Positions 14,675 to 23,731 of a DNA stretch of 64,000 nucleotides are shown here, piece by piece. Source of the stretch: an uncultured Clostridia bacterium (GTDB lineage Bacteria > Bacillota > Clostridia > Christensenellales > Aristaeellaceae). The stretch covers positions 1 through 64,000 of the forward strand of contig CAKUCW010000005.1 in the NCBI GenBank assembly GCA_934643825.1. Reading direction: 5' to 3'. The notes beneath the pieces were generated by a model. The model did no database searches and was not told the DNA's origin. It saw nothing but the letters and a program-made list of their open reading frames with translations. Within the stretch, counting starts at the first letter, position 1. Each line of letters opens with the position of its first letter. A program made the translations under genes and the position numbers.

Positions 14675-16189
14675 ATGACCACGAAACAGAGTGCGCCGCG
14701 CCTTCAGGTGAAGGGGATTCGCAAGGCGTTCGGACAAAACGTCGTGCTCAAGGGGATTGACTTGAGTGTGGACGCGGGCGAGGTCGTTGCGCTGATCGGC
14801 GGCAACGGTGCCGGCAAATCCACGCTGATGAAGATCATCATGGGCATTTACAGCTGTGATGAGGGCGAGATTCTCATCGACGGAAAAGCGGTTAAGCTCG
14901 GAAAGCCTGCCGCATCGCTGGCGCAGGGCATTTACCTCGTGCCGCAGGAGCCGATGCTCTTCCCGAACATGACCGTTCTGGAAAACATCCTGATGGGCTT
15001 CAACGAGAACGAGAGCGAGCTGAAAAAGCGCCTGAATGTCTGCATGCAGGAGCTGGGCTTTGACCTCAACCTTCAGCGCAAGGCAAGCACGCTGTCCATC
15101 GCGGAGCAGCAGCTCGTTGAGCTTCTGCGCGGTCTGATGCGCAATGCGCAGATTCTGATTCTGGATGAACCGACCAGCTCCCTGACCTTCAACGAAGTGC
15201 AGGCACTGTTCAAGACGGTTGAAGATTTGAAGAAGAAGGGCATTGCCCTCATCTATATCACGCACCGCCTGACCGAGGTCTTCGAGATTGCGACGCATGT
15301 GGCGATTATGCGCGACGGCGTCATCACGCTGGAGGGACCGGTCAAGAATTTCACCAAGGAAATGCTGATTCAGGGTCTTCTGCCGAACGATTCTCAGGCG
15401 AACGGGCAGGAGACGCAGACCTACGTGCCGGTTCAGTATGACAAGCTGAAGCCCGTGCTGGAGGTTCGTGATTTCAGCGGCTATGGCTTCAGCAACATCA
15501 ACTTCGATTTGTATCCGGGCGAGATCCTCGGTATTGCGGGCGTTGTCGGCGCGGGTCGTACCGAGCTGATCAGCACGATTTTCGGACGCGACAAGACGCT
15601 TGGCGGCAAGGTCATCCTCGATGGCAAGGACATCACGGGGCTTTCGACCAAGAAGATTCTGGAGGCGGGCATCAACTTCGTTCCGGAAGACCGCCACAAC
15701 CATGGTCTGTTTAAGATTCGCTCCATCTCTTCGAACACGACCTCCGCGCTGCTTGGCAGCGAAGAGATCGGCAAGGTGAACATGAACCGCCGCCATCAGA
15801 AAGAGATTTCTCAGAAGTATGTCGATGATTTCCGCACCAAGATCGTTTCTCTGGATGATTTGATCGGCAGCCTCTCCGGCGGCAACCAGCAGAAGGTTGT
15901 CATCGCCCGTTCGCTCTCCACGGCGCCGAAGGTCGTCATCCTCGATGAGCCGACCCGCGGTATCGACGCGGCTGCGCGTAGCGACGTATACAACATCATC
16001 CGTAAGCTCAAGGATGCGGGCGTTGCAGTCATCATGGTTTCTTCCGATATGGAAGAAGTCGTCGAGCTTGCCGACCGCGCCATTACGGTTTTCCAGGGAC
16101 GCATCAATGGCGAATTCAGCCGGGATGAGATTACGCAGGATGCTCTGACCAGCGCCTCCTTCGGCATCGCGCATGAGAGGAAGGTGTGA
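14675..16189 (+). CDS. lsrA: AI-2 import ATP-binding protein
   Basis: 504 residues, AGGAG about 9 bp before ATG. Two tandem ABC domains as in the sugar-import RbsA/LsrA family: the first has Walker A GGNGAGKST (near residue 45) and Walker B ILILDEPTSSLT; the second has a degenerate P-loop GVVGAGRTE, signature LSGGNQQKV and Walker B VVILDEPTRGID. Such fused ATPases drive one importer alone, so a single copy serves LsrC/LsrD. In the lsr system it powers uptake of AI-2. It is first in the plus-strand operon and its stop lies 5 bp before the likely lsrC ATG. Confidence 0.93.
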   Translation: MTTKQSAPRLQVKGIRKAFGQNVVLKGIDLSVDAGEVVALIGGNGAGKSTLMKIIMGIYSCDEGEILIDGKAVKLGKPAASLAQGIYLVPQEPMLFPNMTVLENILMGFNENESELKKRLNVCMQELGFDLNLQRKASTLSIAEQQLVELLRGLMRNAQILILDEPTSSLTFNEVQALFKTVEDLKKKGIALIYITHRLTEVFEIATHVAIMRDGVITLEGPVKNFTKEMLIQGLLPNDSQANGQETQTYVPVQYDKLKPVLEVRDFSGYGFSNINFDLYPGEILGIAGVVGAGRTELISTIFGRDKTLGGKVILDGKDITGLSTKKILEAGINFVPEDRHNHGLFKIRSISSNTTSALLGSEEIGKVNMNRRHQKEISQKYVDDFRTKIVSLDDLIGSLSGGNQQKVVIARSLSTAPKVVILDEPTRGIDAAARSDVYNIIRKLKDAGVAVIMVSSDMEEVVELADRAITVFQGRINGEFSRDEITQDALTSASFGIAHERKV

Positions 16190-16194
16190 GGAAA

Positions 16195-17202
16195 ATGAAG
16201 AACCTGTTTAAAGCCCGGTGGATGACCAGCCTGATCTTTCTGATTATGCTGTTCGCGATCACCGGTATCGCAGCCCCCGGATTCCTGACGTATGACAACA
16301 TCATCACCTGTTTTAACACGGCGACGATGTACACGCTGCTGGCAGTCGGCATCGCGTTCGTCATCATGACGGGCGAGATCGACGTTTCCATCGGCGCAAC
16401 CCTCGGCTTGACCGCCGGTATGACGGGTCTGATCGCCCAGCAGGGCGGAAGCATCCCCAAGATGCTGCTGCTGTGTCTGGTGACGGGCGCGGTCATCGGT
16501 CTGGTCAACGGCGTCGGCGTTTCGTATTTCGGCGTGCCGTCGCTGATTTTCACCCTCGGTACGAACAGCGTGGTTCGCGGCTTGATCTACATCATGTCCG
16601 GCGGACGCACGATTGAAAACTTCGGCGGCGCGATTTCCAGCTATGGCAACAAGACCGTGTTCGCGGGCATCACGCTCTACTACGCGATTGCCATCGTGCT
16701 GGTTGCGATTTCGCATCTGGCTCTGACAAAGACCCGAAAGGGCAAGTACTTCATCGCGGTCGGCGATAACGCGGGCGGCGCAAATCTGGTCGGTATTTCC
16801 GTGCTGGGCACGAAGATTCTGGCGTATGTGCTTTGCGGTCTGTTCGCGGGTCTGGGCGGCTTCGTTTTCGCTTCCAAGTATGGTCAGGTCATGACGGTTG
16901 CCGGCAACGGCTACGAAATGACGGCGATTGCGGCGTGCGTTCTGGGCGGCATTTCGCTCTCCGGCGGCTTGGGCAACGTGGTCGGCGCTGCCATCGGCGC
17001 GGTCATCATGTCCTCGATCGGCCGTCTGCTGGTCTTCATCGGTCTTCCGTCCACCTACAACAACACCATCACCGGCACGATGCTGATCGTGATTGTCGTC
17101 ATCGACGCGCTGGCGCAGCGCCGTTCCATTGAGATGACTCGCAGAAAGCGCCTTCTGTCCAGAACGGCGGAGCATACGCCGGAAGGAGGCGCTAAGGCAT
17201 GA
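16195..17202 (+). CDS. lsrC: AI-2 import permease
   Basis: 335 residues; ATG 16195 is preferred (AGGAAGG 10 bp upstream) over a GTG at 16186 that overlaps the lsrA stop. Nine to ten hydrophobic segments form a BPD_transp_2 permease, with VIMTGEIDVSIGATLGLTAG in the N-terminal half and the EAA-like cytoplasmic GDNAGGANLVGISVLGTKILAYVLCGLFAGLGG. It pairs with the next permease to form the channel of the LsrACDB importer. It ends overlapping the ATG of lsrD (ATGA), indicating translational coupling. Confidence 0.92.
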   Translation: MKNLFKARWMTSLIFLIMLFAITGIAAPGFLTYDNIITCFNTATMYTLLAVGIAFVIMTGEIDVSIGATLGLTAGMTGLIAQQGGSIPKMLLLCLVTGAVIGLVNGVGVSYFGVPSLIFTLGTNSVVRGLIYIMSGGRTIENFGGAISSYGNKTVFAGITLYYAIAIVLVAISHLALTKTRKGKYFIAVGDNAGGANLVGISVLGTKILAYVLCGLFAGLGGFVFASKYGQVMTVAGNGYEMTAIAACVLGGISLSGGLGNVVGAAIGAVIMSSIGRLLVFIGLPSTYNNTITGTMLIVIVVIDALAQRRSIEMTRRKRLLSRTAEHTPEGGAKA

Positions 17203-18224
17203 AAGAGCAGCTGAAAAAGGTTTTTAAACACTGGGAATTGTTCCTGGTTGTCTTCCTGATTCTTGAATTCGTGGTCTTCGGCGCGGCGAATCCCAAGTTC
17301 CTGCGTCCGCAGTCCATCATGAACAGTATTGTCAACTACATCAGCGTCTGCATCATTTCGCTGTTCGTGACGATGGTCATGATTACCGGCGGCATCGATA
17401 TTCAGGCGCCTGCCATCATCGGCTTGAGCAGCATCATCATCGGCGTGCTTTGGAGCGACGCCGGCATGAACGTCTGGGCAGCCGTGGCGATTGCCGTGGT
17501 GGTTGCCGCGCTGTGCGGCGCCCTCTCCGGATTCTTCATTGCCTACTGCGGCGTTCAGCCGATGGTCGTTACCCTCGGCGGCAGCTTCCTGTACTCCGGC
17601 ATTGCGCTGATGGTTTCCGGCATGTCCGCGACCCCGGCGTATAAGGGCATCGGCGGCTTCCCGGCGAAGAACGAAGCGGGCGAGTTTGTGGACTTCCGCT
17701 TCCTCGGTAAGGGCAATATTTGCGGCATCCCGACGCAGATCGTCATCTATATCGTGCTGATTCTGCTGTGCATGTGGATTCTTCACCGCACCAAGTACGG
17801 CGAGCGCCTGTTCCTGATCGGCGTAAACCCGCAGGCGGCGGAGTATTCCGGCATCAACACCCGTGCGACCATCATGAGCACATACATTCTCTCGGCTGTG
17901 AGCGCCGCGATTGCGGGCACGCTGCTGACGGCGAATGTCAACTCTGCCAAATATGACCTCGGCTCCGGCTATACGCTTGCCATCATCACCGCTGTCGTGC
18001 TCGGCGGCACGCTGAACACGGGCGGCAAGGGCAGCATCATCGGCACGGTGCTGGCGTCGCTGATCATCTGCATTCTGCGCTACGGTCTGCCGCTCTGCTT
18101 CGACGTGAGCACGCAGAACCTCGACCTGCCGATCGGTCTGATTCTGGTTGTGGTCGTTCTCGGCCGCGAAATCGCCGGTCAACACATGCTCGCTCACCTG
18201 TTTAAAGGCAGGAAGAAGAGCTAA
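17199..18224 (+). CDS. lsrD: AI-2 import permease, second subunit
   Basis: 341 residues, start overlapping the lsrC stop by four bases, with GGAGG upstream. It is a second BPD_transp_2 permease with MVMITGGIDIQAPAIIGLSSI, GVQPMVVTLGGSFLYSGIA and the cytoplasmic loop GVNPQAAEYSGINTRATIMSTYILSAVSAAIAG. It is related to lsrC but clearly distinct, as in enteric lsr operons. A 70-bp gap with its own GGAGG precedes lsrB. Confidence 0.92.
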   Translation: MKEQLKKVFKHWELFLVVFLILEFVVFGAANPKFLRPQSIMNSIVNYISVCIISLFVTMVMITGGIDIQAPAIIGLSSIIIGVLWSDAGMNVWAAVAIAVVVAALCGALSGFFIAYCGVQPMVVTLGGSFLYSGIALMVSGMSATPAYKGIGGFPAKNEAGEFVDFRFLGKGNICGIPTQIVIYIVLILLCMWILHRTKYGERLFLIGVNPQAAEYSGINTRATIMSTYILSAVSAAIAGTLLTANVNSAKYDLGSGYTLAIITAVVLGGTLNTGGKGSIIGTVLASLIICILRYGLPLCFDVSTQNLDLPIGLILVVVVLGREIAGQHMLAHLFKGRKKS

Positions 18225-18296
18225 AATGATCGAATTTCAGGGGGCGCCGTCGAGCACCTCTTGAGATAAATAAAAAAACGTAGGAGGAACCCAATC

Positions 18297-19364
18297 ATGA
18301 AAAAGATCCTGTCTATGATCCTTGTGCTGTGCATGGCTCTGACGCTGTGCTCCGCGGCTTTTGCTGAGGGCAAGAGCCCGGTTGACGGCATGACCGTTGC
18401 CTTCATCCCGAAGGTATCCGGCAACTCGTTCTTCGAGGCTGCGAACGACGGCGCCCAGAAGTACGCTGAAAAGTGGGGTCTGACTGTTGACTACATCGGT
18501 GCACCGACCGCTGACGTGACCACCCAGCTGGAGCTGATCCAGCAGGCGATCGATAAGGGTGTGGACGCGATCTGCATCTCTTCTGTTGACGCGACCGGTC
18601 TGGACGAGAAGCTCCAGGAAGCTCAGGACGCTGGCATCTACGTCAGCACCTGGGACTCTGACGTCTCCCCGAACGCCCGTGCGCTGATGGTTTCTCAGGG
18701 CACCGCGAGCGTCCTTGGACCGATGCTGGTTGAAATGGCTGTTGACTCCCTGAAGGAGCGCGGCGTGGACGTGAACGGCGAAGTCAAGTACGTTTGGCAC
18801 TTCTCCAACCCGTCCGTTTCCGACCAGAACTCCTGGTACGTTGCCGGCGACGAGTACATCAAGGAAAAGTATCCGTCTTGGGTTGCGGTCAATGAGCCGT
18901 ACTACTCCAACCAGGATCCGGCTCAGTCCGTCAGCGTTGGCGAGTCCATCCTCGACGCGTATGCTGATGTTGACGTCATCATCTGCAACGACTCCACCGC
19001 TCTGCCGGGACAGTGCAAGGCTGCTGAGAACAAGGGTCTGACCGCGAAGGATATCACCATCACCGGTTTCTGCACCCCGTCCGGCATGACCTCTTACCTC
19101 GAGAACGGCATCTGCACCCGTTGGGGTCTGTGGGATTGCGGCATCCAGGGCGCCATGGGCTGCTATCTGGCTGCTTACATCTCCGCTGGCAACACCGTGA
19201 AGGTCGGCGACAAGATCGACATTCCGGAAATCGGCACGGTTGAAGTTCTCGCTAACGATGCGCTGGTCGCCGGTCAGGAGACCGCGGCTGAGAACAACGG
19301 CGTCGTGCTTCTGCCGGAGCGCGTTGTGTTCACCGCTGAGAACGTTGCGGACTACAACTTCTAA
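18297..19364 (+). CDS. lsrB: AI-2 binding protein of the Lsr importer
   Basis: 355 residues, GGAGG before ATG. Sec signal peptide MKKILSMILVLCMALTLCSAAFA, then a periplasmic-binding-protein type 1 fold: MTVAFIPKVSGNSFFEAANDGAQKYAEKWG, VDAICISSVDATGLDEKL, YVSTWDSDVSPNARALMVSQGT and ITITGFCTPSGMTSYLENG. The aspartates in SSVDATG and TWDSDVSPNARA correspond to ligand contacts in LsrB-type proteins, as recalled. In a Gram-positive it must be tethered or released at the surface; no lipobox is evident, so anchoring is unclear. A strong hairpin follows, which could raise its share of the mRNA. Confidence 0.92.
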   Translation: MKKILSMILVLCMALTLCSAAFAEGKSPVDGMTVAFIPKVSGNSFFEAANDGAQKYAEKWGLTVDYIGAPTADVTTQLELIQQAIDKGVDAICISSVDATGLDEKLQEAQDAGIYVSTWDSDVSPNARALMVSQGTASVLGPMLVEMAVDSLKERGVDVNGEVKYVWHFSNPSVSDQNSWYVAGDEYIKEKYPSWVAVNEPYYSNQDPAQSVSVGESILDAYADVDVIICNDSTALPGQCKAAENKGLTAKDITITGFCTPSGMTSYLENGICTRWGLWDCGIQGAMGCYLAAYISAGNTVKVGDKIDIPEIGTVEVLANDALVAGQETAAENNGVVLLPERVVFTAENVADYNF

Positions 19365-19380
19365 TCTCCCAAGGTATTTC

Positions 19381-19410
19381 AAGGAGGAACCCTTCGGGGC
19401 TCCTCCCTTT
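19381..19410 (+). terminator. Hairpin between lsrB and lsrF (attenuator or 3' stabiliser)
   Basis: AAGGAGGAACCC and GGGGCTCCTCCCTT pair with a short TTC loop and only three T follow. Partial termination or protection of the lsrB message is likely. Confidence 0.55.
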
Positions 19411-19495
19411 GTGGTGAAAGCTGCGGCATGACGCGGCATTTGCCTCTGTAAGAAGCATACAAATGGACCGTTTTCAGAAAGGAAGATTGATTCCA

Positions 19496-20380
19496 ATGGC
19501 AGATAAGGACGGACTGAAGGTCGCAAAGGATTATCATACGGATGTTCCGTTTGGCAATCAGGGCAGCTTCCATGTGAAGGGCGCGAATAACACGGATTGG
19601 GGCATGAAGCGCCACCTTTCCAATATCTTTGACCCGGTCAGCGGCAATACGGTGATGTTTGCGTTTGACCATGGCTATTTCATGGGCTCCACGGCGGGTC
19701 TTGAGCGTCTGGATCTGGTGATCCCGAAGCTTCAGGAGCAGGTGGATGTGTTCATGGGTACGCGTGGCGCGATTCGCACCTGCGTTTCCCCGACCTTTAA
19801 GAAGGGCATCGCTCTGCGCGTGACCAGCGGTTCTTCGATGATCAACGACGACCTGAGCCATGAGTGCCTGGCGGTTGACGTGGAAGACGCGATCCGCATG
19901 AACGCGGACTGCATGGCTGTTCAGACCTTCATCGGTGCGGACGGTCAGCTCTCCTCGATCGAGAACCTGAGCCGCTGCATCAATGCGGGCATGCGTTACA
20001 GCATCCCGACGCTGGGCGTTGTGGCTGTCGGCAAGGACATGGAGCGCACGGATCGCTTCTTCAAGCTGGCGACCCGTATCGTAGCGGAGATGGGCGTGCA
20101 GCTCGTCAAGACCTACTACTGCGATAACTTCGAAGAAGTCGTCGCGGCGTGCCCGGTTCCGATCGTTGTCGCGGGCGGCAAGAAGCTGCCGGAGGACGAG
20201 GCGCTGACGCTGGCGTATCGCTCCATTCAGGGCGGCGCACGCGGTCTGGATATGGGACGCAACATCTTCCAGAGCAACCATCCGGTCGAGATGGCGAAGG
20301 CTATTCGCATGATCGTACACCAGAAGGCGACCGACAGGGAAGCATTCGAGTTCTATACCGACGCGATTCACACCAAGTAA
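19496..20380 (+). CDS. lsrF: LsrF-type aldolase/thiolase for phospho-AI-2 breakdown
   Basis: 294 residues from ATG 19496 (AAAGGAAG upstream; the longer ATG 19463 has none). It aligns by eye with LsrF throughout: TDWGMKRHLSNIFDPVSGNTVMFAFDHGYFMG, GVVAVGKDMERTDRFFKLATRIVAEMG, VKTYYCDNFEEVVAACPVPIVVAGGKKLPE and GARGLDMGRNIFQSNHPV. It has a DhnA/class I aldolase barrel with the Schiff-base Lys expected in VKTYY. LsrF transfers the acetyl group of 3-hydroxy-2,4-pentadione-5-phosphate to CoA, completing AI-2 catabolism. It is last of the lsr operon, closed by a terminator 12 bp later. Confidence 0.93.
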   Translation: MADKDGLKVAKDYHTDVPFGNQGSFHVKGANNTDWGMKRHLSNIFDPVSGNTVMFAFDHGYFMGSTAGLERLDLVIPKLQEQVDVFMGTRGAIRTCVSPTFKKGIALRVTSGSSMINDDLSHECLAVDVEDAIRMNADCMAVQTFIGADGQLSSIENLSRCINAGMRYSIPTLGVVAVGKDMERTDRFFKLATRIVAEMGVQLVKTYYCDNFEEVVAACPVPIVVAGGKKLPEDEALTLAYRSIQGGARGLDMGRNIFQSNHPVEMAKAIRMIVHQKATDREAFEFYTDAIHTK

Positions 20381-20392
20381 TTGCGGAAAAGG

Positions 20393-20427
20393 AGGCTGCA
20401 AAGCATGCTGCGCTTTGCAGCCTTTTT
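20393..20427 (+). terminator. Terminator of the lsr operon
   Basis: Perfect 12-bp stem AGGCTGCAAAGC / GCTTTGCAGCCT followed by TTTT. Confidence 0.9.
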
Positions 20428-20469
20428 GTATAAACGGATTGTATTTTCACAAGATGCAAGGAGCTTCAC

Positions 20470-21402
20470 ATGATTACCGAAATTCTCTCGAAGGTTCTGC
20501 CTGTGCTGGTCATGATTGCGCTCGGACGGCTCTGCGAAACCAAGCAGATCATCAACGACGAGCAGCACGCGGGTTTAAAGGCGATTGTAGGCGATATCCT
20601 GCTTCCGGTTGTGCTGTTTCAGGCGTTTTTCACGGCGGATTACGGCAAGCGGATGCTGCTGGTGTTCGTGCTGGTGTTCGTCGGCTATGGCGCGGCGCTG
20701 GCGGCGGGTTATGTGCTGCGCCGGTTCGTCAAGCCATATGGTCGTTTCATGCCGCTGCTGATGACCGGTGCGGAGGGCGGTATGCTGGGTTACGCGCTCT
20801 ATGCGCTGCTCTGCGGCGCGGATCAGACCAAGACTTACGCCATGGTCGATATCGGTCAGACGGTATTCGCCTACACCGTGTTCCTGACGGCACTCAAGGC
20901 GGCGGGCGGCGAAAAGATGACGCCCAACTTCATCGTGAAGAACATCGTGACCAATAAAGCCTGCATCGGCATGCTTTCCGGCATTGTGCTGGGTGTGCTG
21001 GGCGTATATCGGGCAATCGACGGCACGGCGGCGGGGGAGATTGTTTCCTCTCTGTTGAGCTTCATCACCGCGCCGACCTCCGCGCTGATCCTGATCATCA
21101 TGGGCTATCAGCTGCATGTCAGCAGGCAGCTCCTGCGCCCTGTGCTGACGACGATGGGGCTGCGCTTGGGCGTGCTGGCGGTGGTCTGCGCGGCGGTTTC
21201 CGGCATTCTGTTTGCCGTGATTCCGTTTGACAAGGGGCTGCTGCTGGCGCTGATGCTGCAATATTCTCTGCCCGCGCCTTTCATCATCCCGCTGTTTGCC
21301 GACATGGGCGACGACGCGGAGTATGTTTCCACCACGCTGTCGCTGGGCACGGTGCTTGCCGTTTTGCTGTTCTTCCTCCTTACGGCATTCAGTCTGGCGT
21401 AA
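20470..21402 (+). CDS. AEC-family permease
   Basis: 310 residues with about ten hydrophobic segments in two five-helix halves, as in the auxin-efflux-carrier (AEC) family of organic-anion transporters. It starts MITEILSKVLPVLVMIALGRLCETKQIINDEQHAGLKAIVGDILLPVVLFQAFF, the typical first helices with conserved Asp and Pro, and ends with SLPAPFIIPLFADMGDDAEYVSTTLSLGTV. AAGGAG before ATG. It lies 43 bp after the lsr terminator and so is probably a separate unit or depends on read-through; a link to AI-2 is speculative. Confidence 0.87.
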   Translation: MITEILSKVLPVLVMIALGRLCETKQIINDEQHAGLKAIVGDILLPVVLFQAFFTADYGKRMLLVFVLVFVGYGAALAAGYVLRRFVKPYGRFMPLLMTGAEGGMLGYALYALLCGADQTKTYAMVDIGQTVFAYTVFLTALKAAGGEKMTPNFIVKNIVTNKACIGMLSGIVLGVLGVYRAIDGTAAGEIVSSLLSFITAPTSALILIIMGYQLHVSRQLLRPVLTTMGLRLGVLAVVCAAVSGILFAVIPFDKGLLLALMLQYSLPAPFIIPLFADMGDDAEYVSTTLSLGTVLAVLLFFLLTAFSLA

Positions 21403-21435
21403 GCTTTGACAAGGACTCGCAAATCAATTTGAAAT

Positions 21436-21469
21436 AAAAAAGCCCGGGCGGAAAATGGCTCGGGCTTTT
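21436..21469 (+). terminator. Terminator after the AEC permease
   Basis: AAAGCCCG-G-GC / GCTCGGGCTTTT hairpin with flanking A and T runs. Confidence 0.8.
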
Positions 21470-21561
21470 CGCGTTTCCTGCTTTATGGTATAATTTGAAT
21501 GTACAGATGAACAATCAATCGGAATTGTGAAGGTGTTTATTGAATTTGTGGGGGATATGTG

Positions 21562-22017
21562 ATGAGTAGCTGTGAATGGTGTGATTATAAAGAAAATGAG
21601 TGGCTGCTATATAAATCATCATATTGGTCTGTCTATCTGGCAGATATTCAGGATTATGTCGGCAGATGTATTGTGGTGTTGAATAGACATTGCGGCAGTC
21701 TTTCTGGATTAGATATTTCTGAGTGGATTGAATTAAAAACAATTATTGATAGATTGGAATGGATCTATAAAGAGGTATTGGGAGCCGAATTAAGCAATTG
21801 GAGTTGTTTATTAAATCACTTTTACAAAGAATCTATGCCAAATCCACATTTACATATTCATGTGAGACCACGATATAAAAATGCAGTTGTCGTGAACAAT
21901 CACTCCTACATAGATACAGAATTTGCGCATCACTATGCTTTAAAAAAAGAGAGCGTATTACCGGATGAGGATAGGAAGATATTGTATACACGAATGAAGA
22001 AGGACTTTGTTTTATAA
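21562..22017 (+). CDS. HIT-motif protein, AT-rich
   Basis: 151 residues from ATG 21562 (GGGGGA upstream; a GTG precedes by one codon). The motif HLHIHVRPRY near residue 96 is the histidine-triad signature (HxHxHxx) of HIT-family nucleotide hydrolases, preceded by a helix and NHFYKESMPNPH. The N-terminal pair CEWCDYKENE could bind zinc as in some HIT proteins. A TATAAT lies at 21489-21494 with no clear -35. Codon use is strikingly AT-rich (many Ile, Tyr, TTA, AAA codons) between GC-rich neighbours, a sign of recent transfer. Substrate unknown. Confidence 0.8.
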   Translation: MSSCEWCDYKENEWLLYKSSYWSVYLADIQDYVGRCIVVLNRHCGSLSGLDISEWIELKTIIDRLEWIYKEVLGAELSNWSCLLNHFYKESMPNPHLHIHVRPRYKNAVVVNNHSYIDTEFAHHYALKKESVLPDEDRKILYTRMKKDFVL

Positions 22018-22136
22018 ATTCCAGTTTGCCGAACGAGTCAATTCCTTTTGTCATAAAAAGGCGCGGTATTCTCCACACGGGGAGCATCATTCTCAATCAT
22101 CAGAAACGTCTGCCCAAACACTTGCGCATAGCTATG

Positions 22137-22171
22137 AAAAAACCGACCGATGTGACAACCGGTCGGTTTTT
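22137..22171. terminator. Bidirectional terminator
   Basis: AAAACCGACCG pairs with CGGTCGGTTTT, with an A-run before and T-run after, between the converging HIT-motif and MATE genes. Confidence 0.85.
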
Positions 22172-22203
22172 GCCTTATGCATTTGATGAAGCTTTTGCAG
22201 ACA

Positions 22204-23583
22204 TCAGCGTGCCGCCAATTCTTCCGGCGTATAACGCTTTTGTACCTTTTTCCAAAGTACGATGAAAATGGTGACCAGAACCGCGAACGTCAGCGCCCAC
22301 GAAACCGGATAGGAGAGCATCAGGCAATCCATCGTCCGGTTCGCCGCAAACACCGTCATGACCCAGAAAATGCGGAACACGCATGCGCCCATCAGCGAGA
22401 CGATCATCGGCAGCAGGGAATAGCCAATGCCGCGCAGAACGCCCGTCATGACGTCCATGATGCCGCAGAGGAAGTACGGGCCGCAGACGAAATACATGCG
22501 GTTCAAGCCAACCTGAATGACGTCCGCATCGGTGGAATACAGGCTGAGCAGCTGTGCGCCGAATGCGCAGGAAAGCAGACCCAGCACCACGCCGAACGAG
22601 AACGCCCAGAACAGGCAGACATACATGGAGGTCAGCACACGGCGGGGCTTACGCGCACCGATATTCTGCCCGGCGAAGCAGGTGACCGCCTGCTGGAAGG
22701 TGTTCATCGCCTGATAGACGAAGTTTCCGACGTTCGCGGCGGCGGCGTTGCCGGCGATGACGACCGAGCCGAAGCTGTTGACCGAGGACTGGATGACCAC
22801 GTTGGAGAGCGAGAACATGCAGCTCTGAATGCCCGCGGGCAGACCGATCTGGATGATTTCACGCATGATATGCGGCTTGATGCTCAGGCGCTTGAAATAC
22901 AGCTTGGTCGGGCCGTCCATCAGCATCAGCGAGCGCGTGACCAATACGGCGGAAACCGCCTGCGAGATGATGGTCGCCAGCGCTACGCCCGCCACGCTCA
23001 TCTTGAACGCGATGACGAAAACGAGGTTCAGCCCGGCGTTGATGACGCCCGCAATCGTCAGGAAGTAGAGCGGGCGCTTGGTGTCGCCGACGGCACGCAG
23101 AATGGCGGCGCTGAAGTTATAGAGCATCTGAACCGGCATGCCGACAAAGATGATGCGGGTATACAGCTCCGCGAGGTCGATGACGTCCTCCGGCGAACCC
23201 ATGATCTCCAGCAGCGGGCGGGCGGCAATCAATCCGATGATTGTCAGTATGCTGCCGCCGACGACGGAGAGCAGAACAGCGGTATGAACGGTTTCGGCAA
23301 CGCGCTCGTTGTCCTTTGCACCGGTATAACGTGCAACCAGCACGTTGACGCCGATGGAAAGACCGACGAACAAGCTGATAATCATGTTATTGAGCGAACC
23401 GACCGAGCCGACGGCTGCAAGCGCCTGCCTGCCGGCAAAGCGCCCGACAACAATGGTATCTGCCGCGTTGAAGAGCAGCTGAAGGATGCCCGAGAGCATG
23501 ATGGGCAGAGAGAAAAAGAGTACTTTAGTCAGAATCGGACCTTCGGTCATATCCATGGTGCGGTGGGAATGGGTTTTAAACAT
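22204..23583 (-). CDS. MATE-family multidrug exporter
   Basis: 459 residues, GGAG 7 bp before ATG 23583. Twelve hydrophobic segments in two halves. MTEGPILTKVLFFSLPIMLSGILQLLFNAADTIVVGRFAG is the hallmark MATE opening; QNIGARKPRR and the corresponding ARYTGAKDNERVAETV in the first half are the conserved cytoplasmic loops. It belongs to the NorM/DinF-like cation-coupled exporters. It is monocistronic with its own promoter and a shared terminator. Confidence 0.93.
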   Translation of the reverse strand: MFKTHSHRTMDMTEGPILTKVLFFSLPIMLSGILQLLFNAADTIVVGRFAGRQALAAVGSVGSLNNMIISLFVGLSIGVNVLVARYTGAKDNERVAETVHTAVLLSVVGGSILTIIGLIAARPLLEIMGSPEDVIDLAELYTRIIFVGMPVQMLYNFSAAILRAVGDTKRPLYFLTIAGVINAGLNLVFVIAFKMSVAGVALATIISQAVSAVLVTRSLMLMDGPTKLYFKRLSIKPHIMREIIQIGLPAGIQSCMFSLSNVVIQSSVNSFGSVVIAGNAAAANVGNFVYQAMNTFQQAVTCFAGQNIGARKPRRVLTSMYVCLFWAFSFGVVLGLLSCAFGAQLLSLYSTDADVIQVGLNRMYFVCGPYFLCGIMDVMTGVLRGIGYSLLPMIVSLMGACVFRIFWVMTVFAANRTMDCLMLSYPVSWALTFAVLVTIFIVLWKKVQKRYTPEELAAR

Positions 23584-23633
23584 AAATATCTCCTATACGC
23601 CTTCAATCATAAAGAAAAAAACATGACACAACC

Positions 23634-23661
23634 ATTATAGCATAGTTTTTGGAAAAGTTAA
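23634..23661 (-). promoter_or_regulatory. Promoter of the MATE gene
   Basis: Minus strand TTAACT (23656-23661), 16 bp, TATAAT (23634-23639). The -10 is perfect and the -35 weak. Confidence 0.55.
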
Positions 23662-23686
23662 GAAAAAATGAAAAAGATGTTAAATC

Positions 23687-23715
23687 AATAAAAACCCTGC
23701 CGATAAGCGGCAGGG
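23687..23715 (-). terminator. Terminator of the TRAP operon
   Basis: CCCTGCCG / GCGGCAGGG hairpin with A-rich plus strand on the left, giving a T-run on the minus transcript, 17 bp after the dctM stop. Confidence 0.85.
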
Positions 23716-23731
23716 GAGAGAAGCATGCCAA

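Noticed and set aside
13486..20380. Reading the locus as a ribose or other sugar ABC operon
   Set aside because: The kinase, SorC-type regulator and above all the LsrF homologue fit AI-2 processing; a ribose operon would carry rbsK/rbsD.
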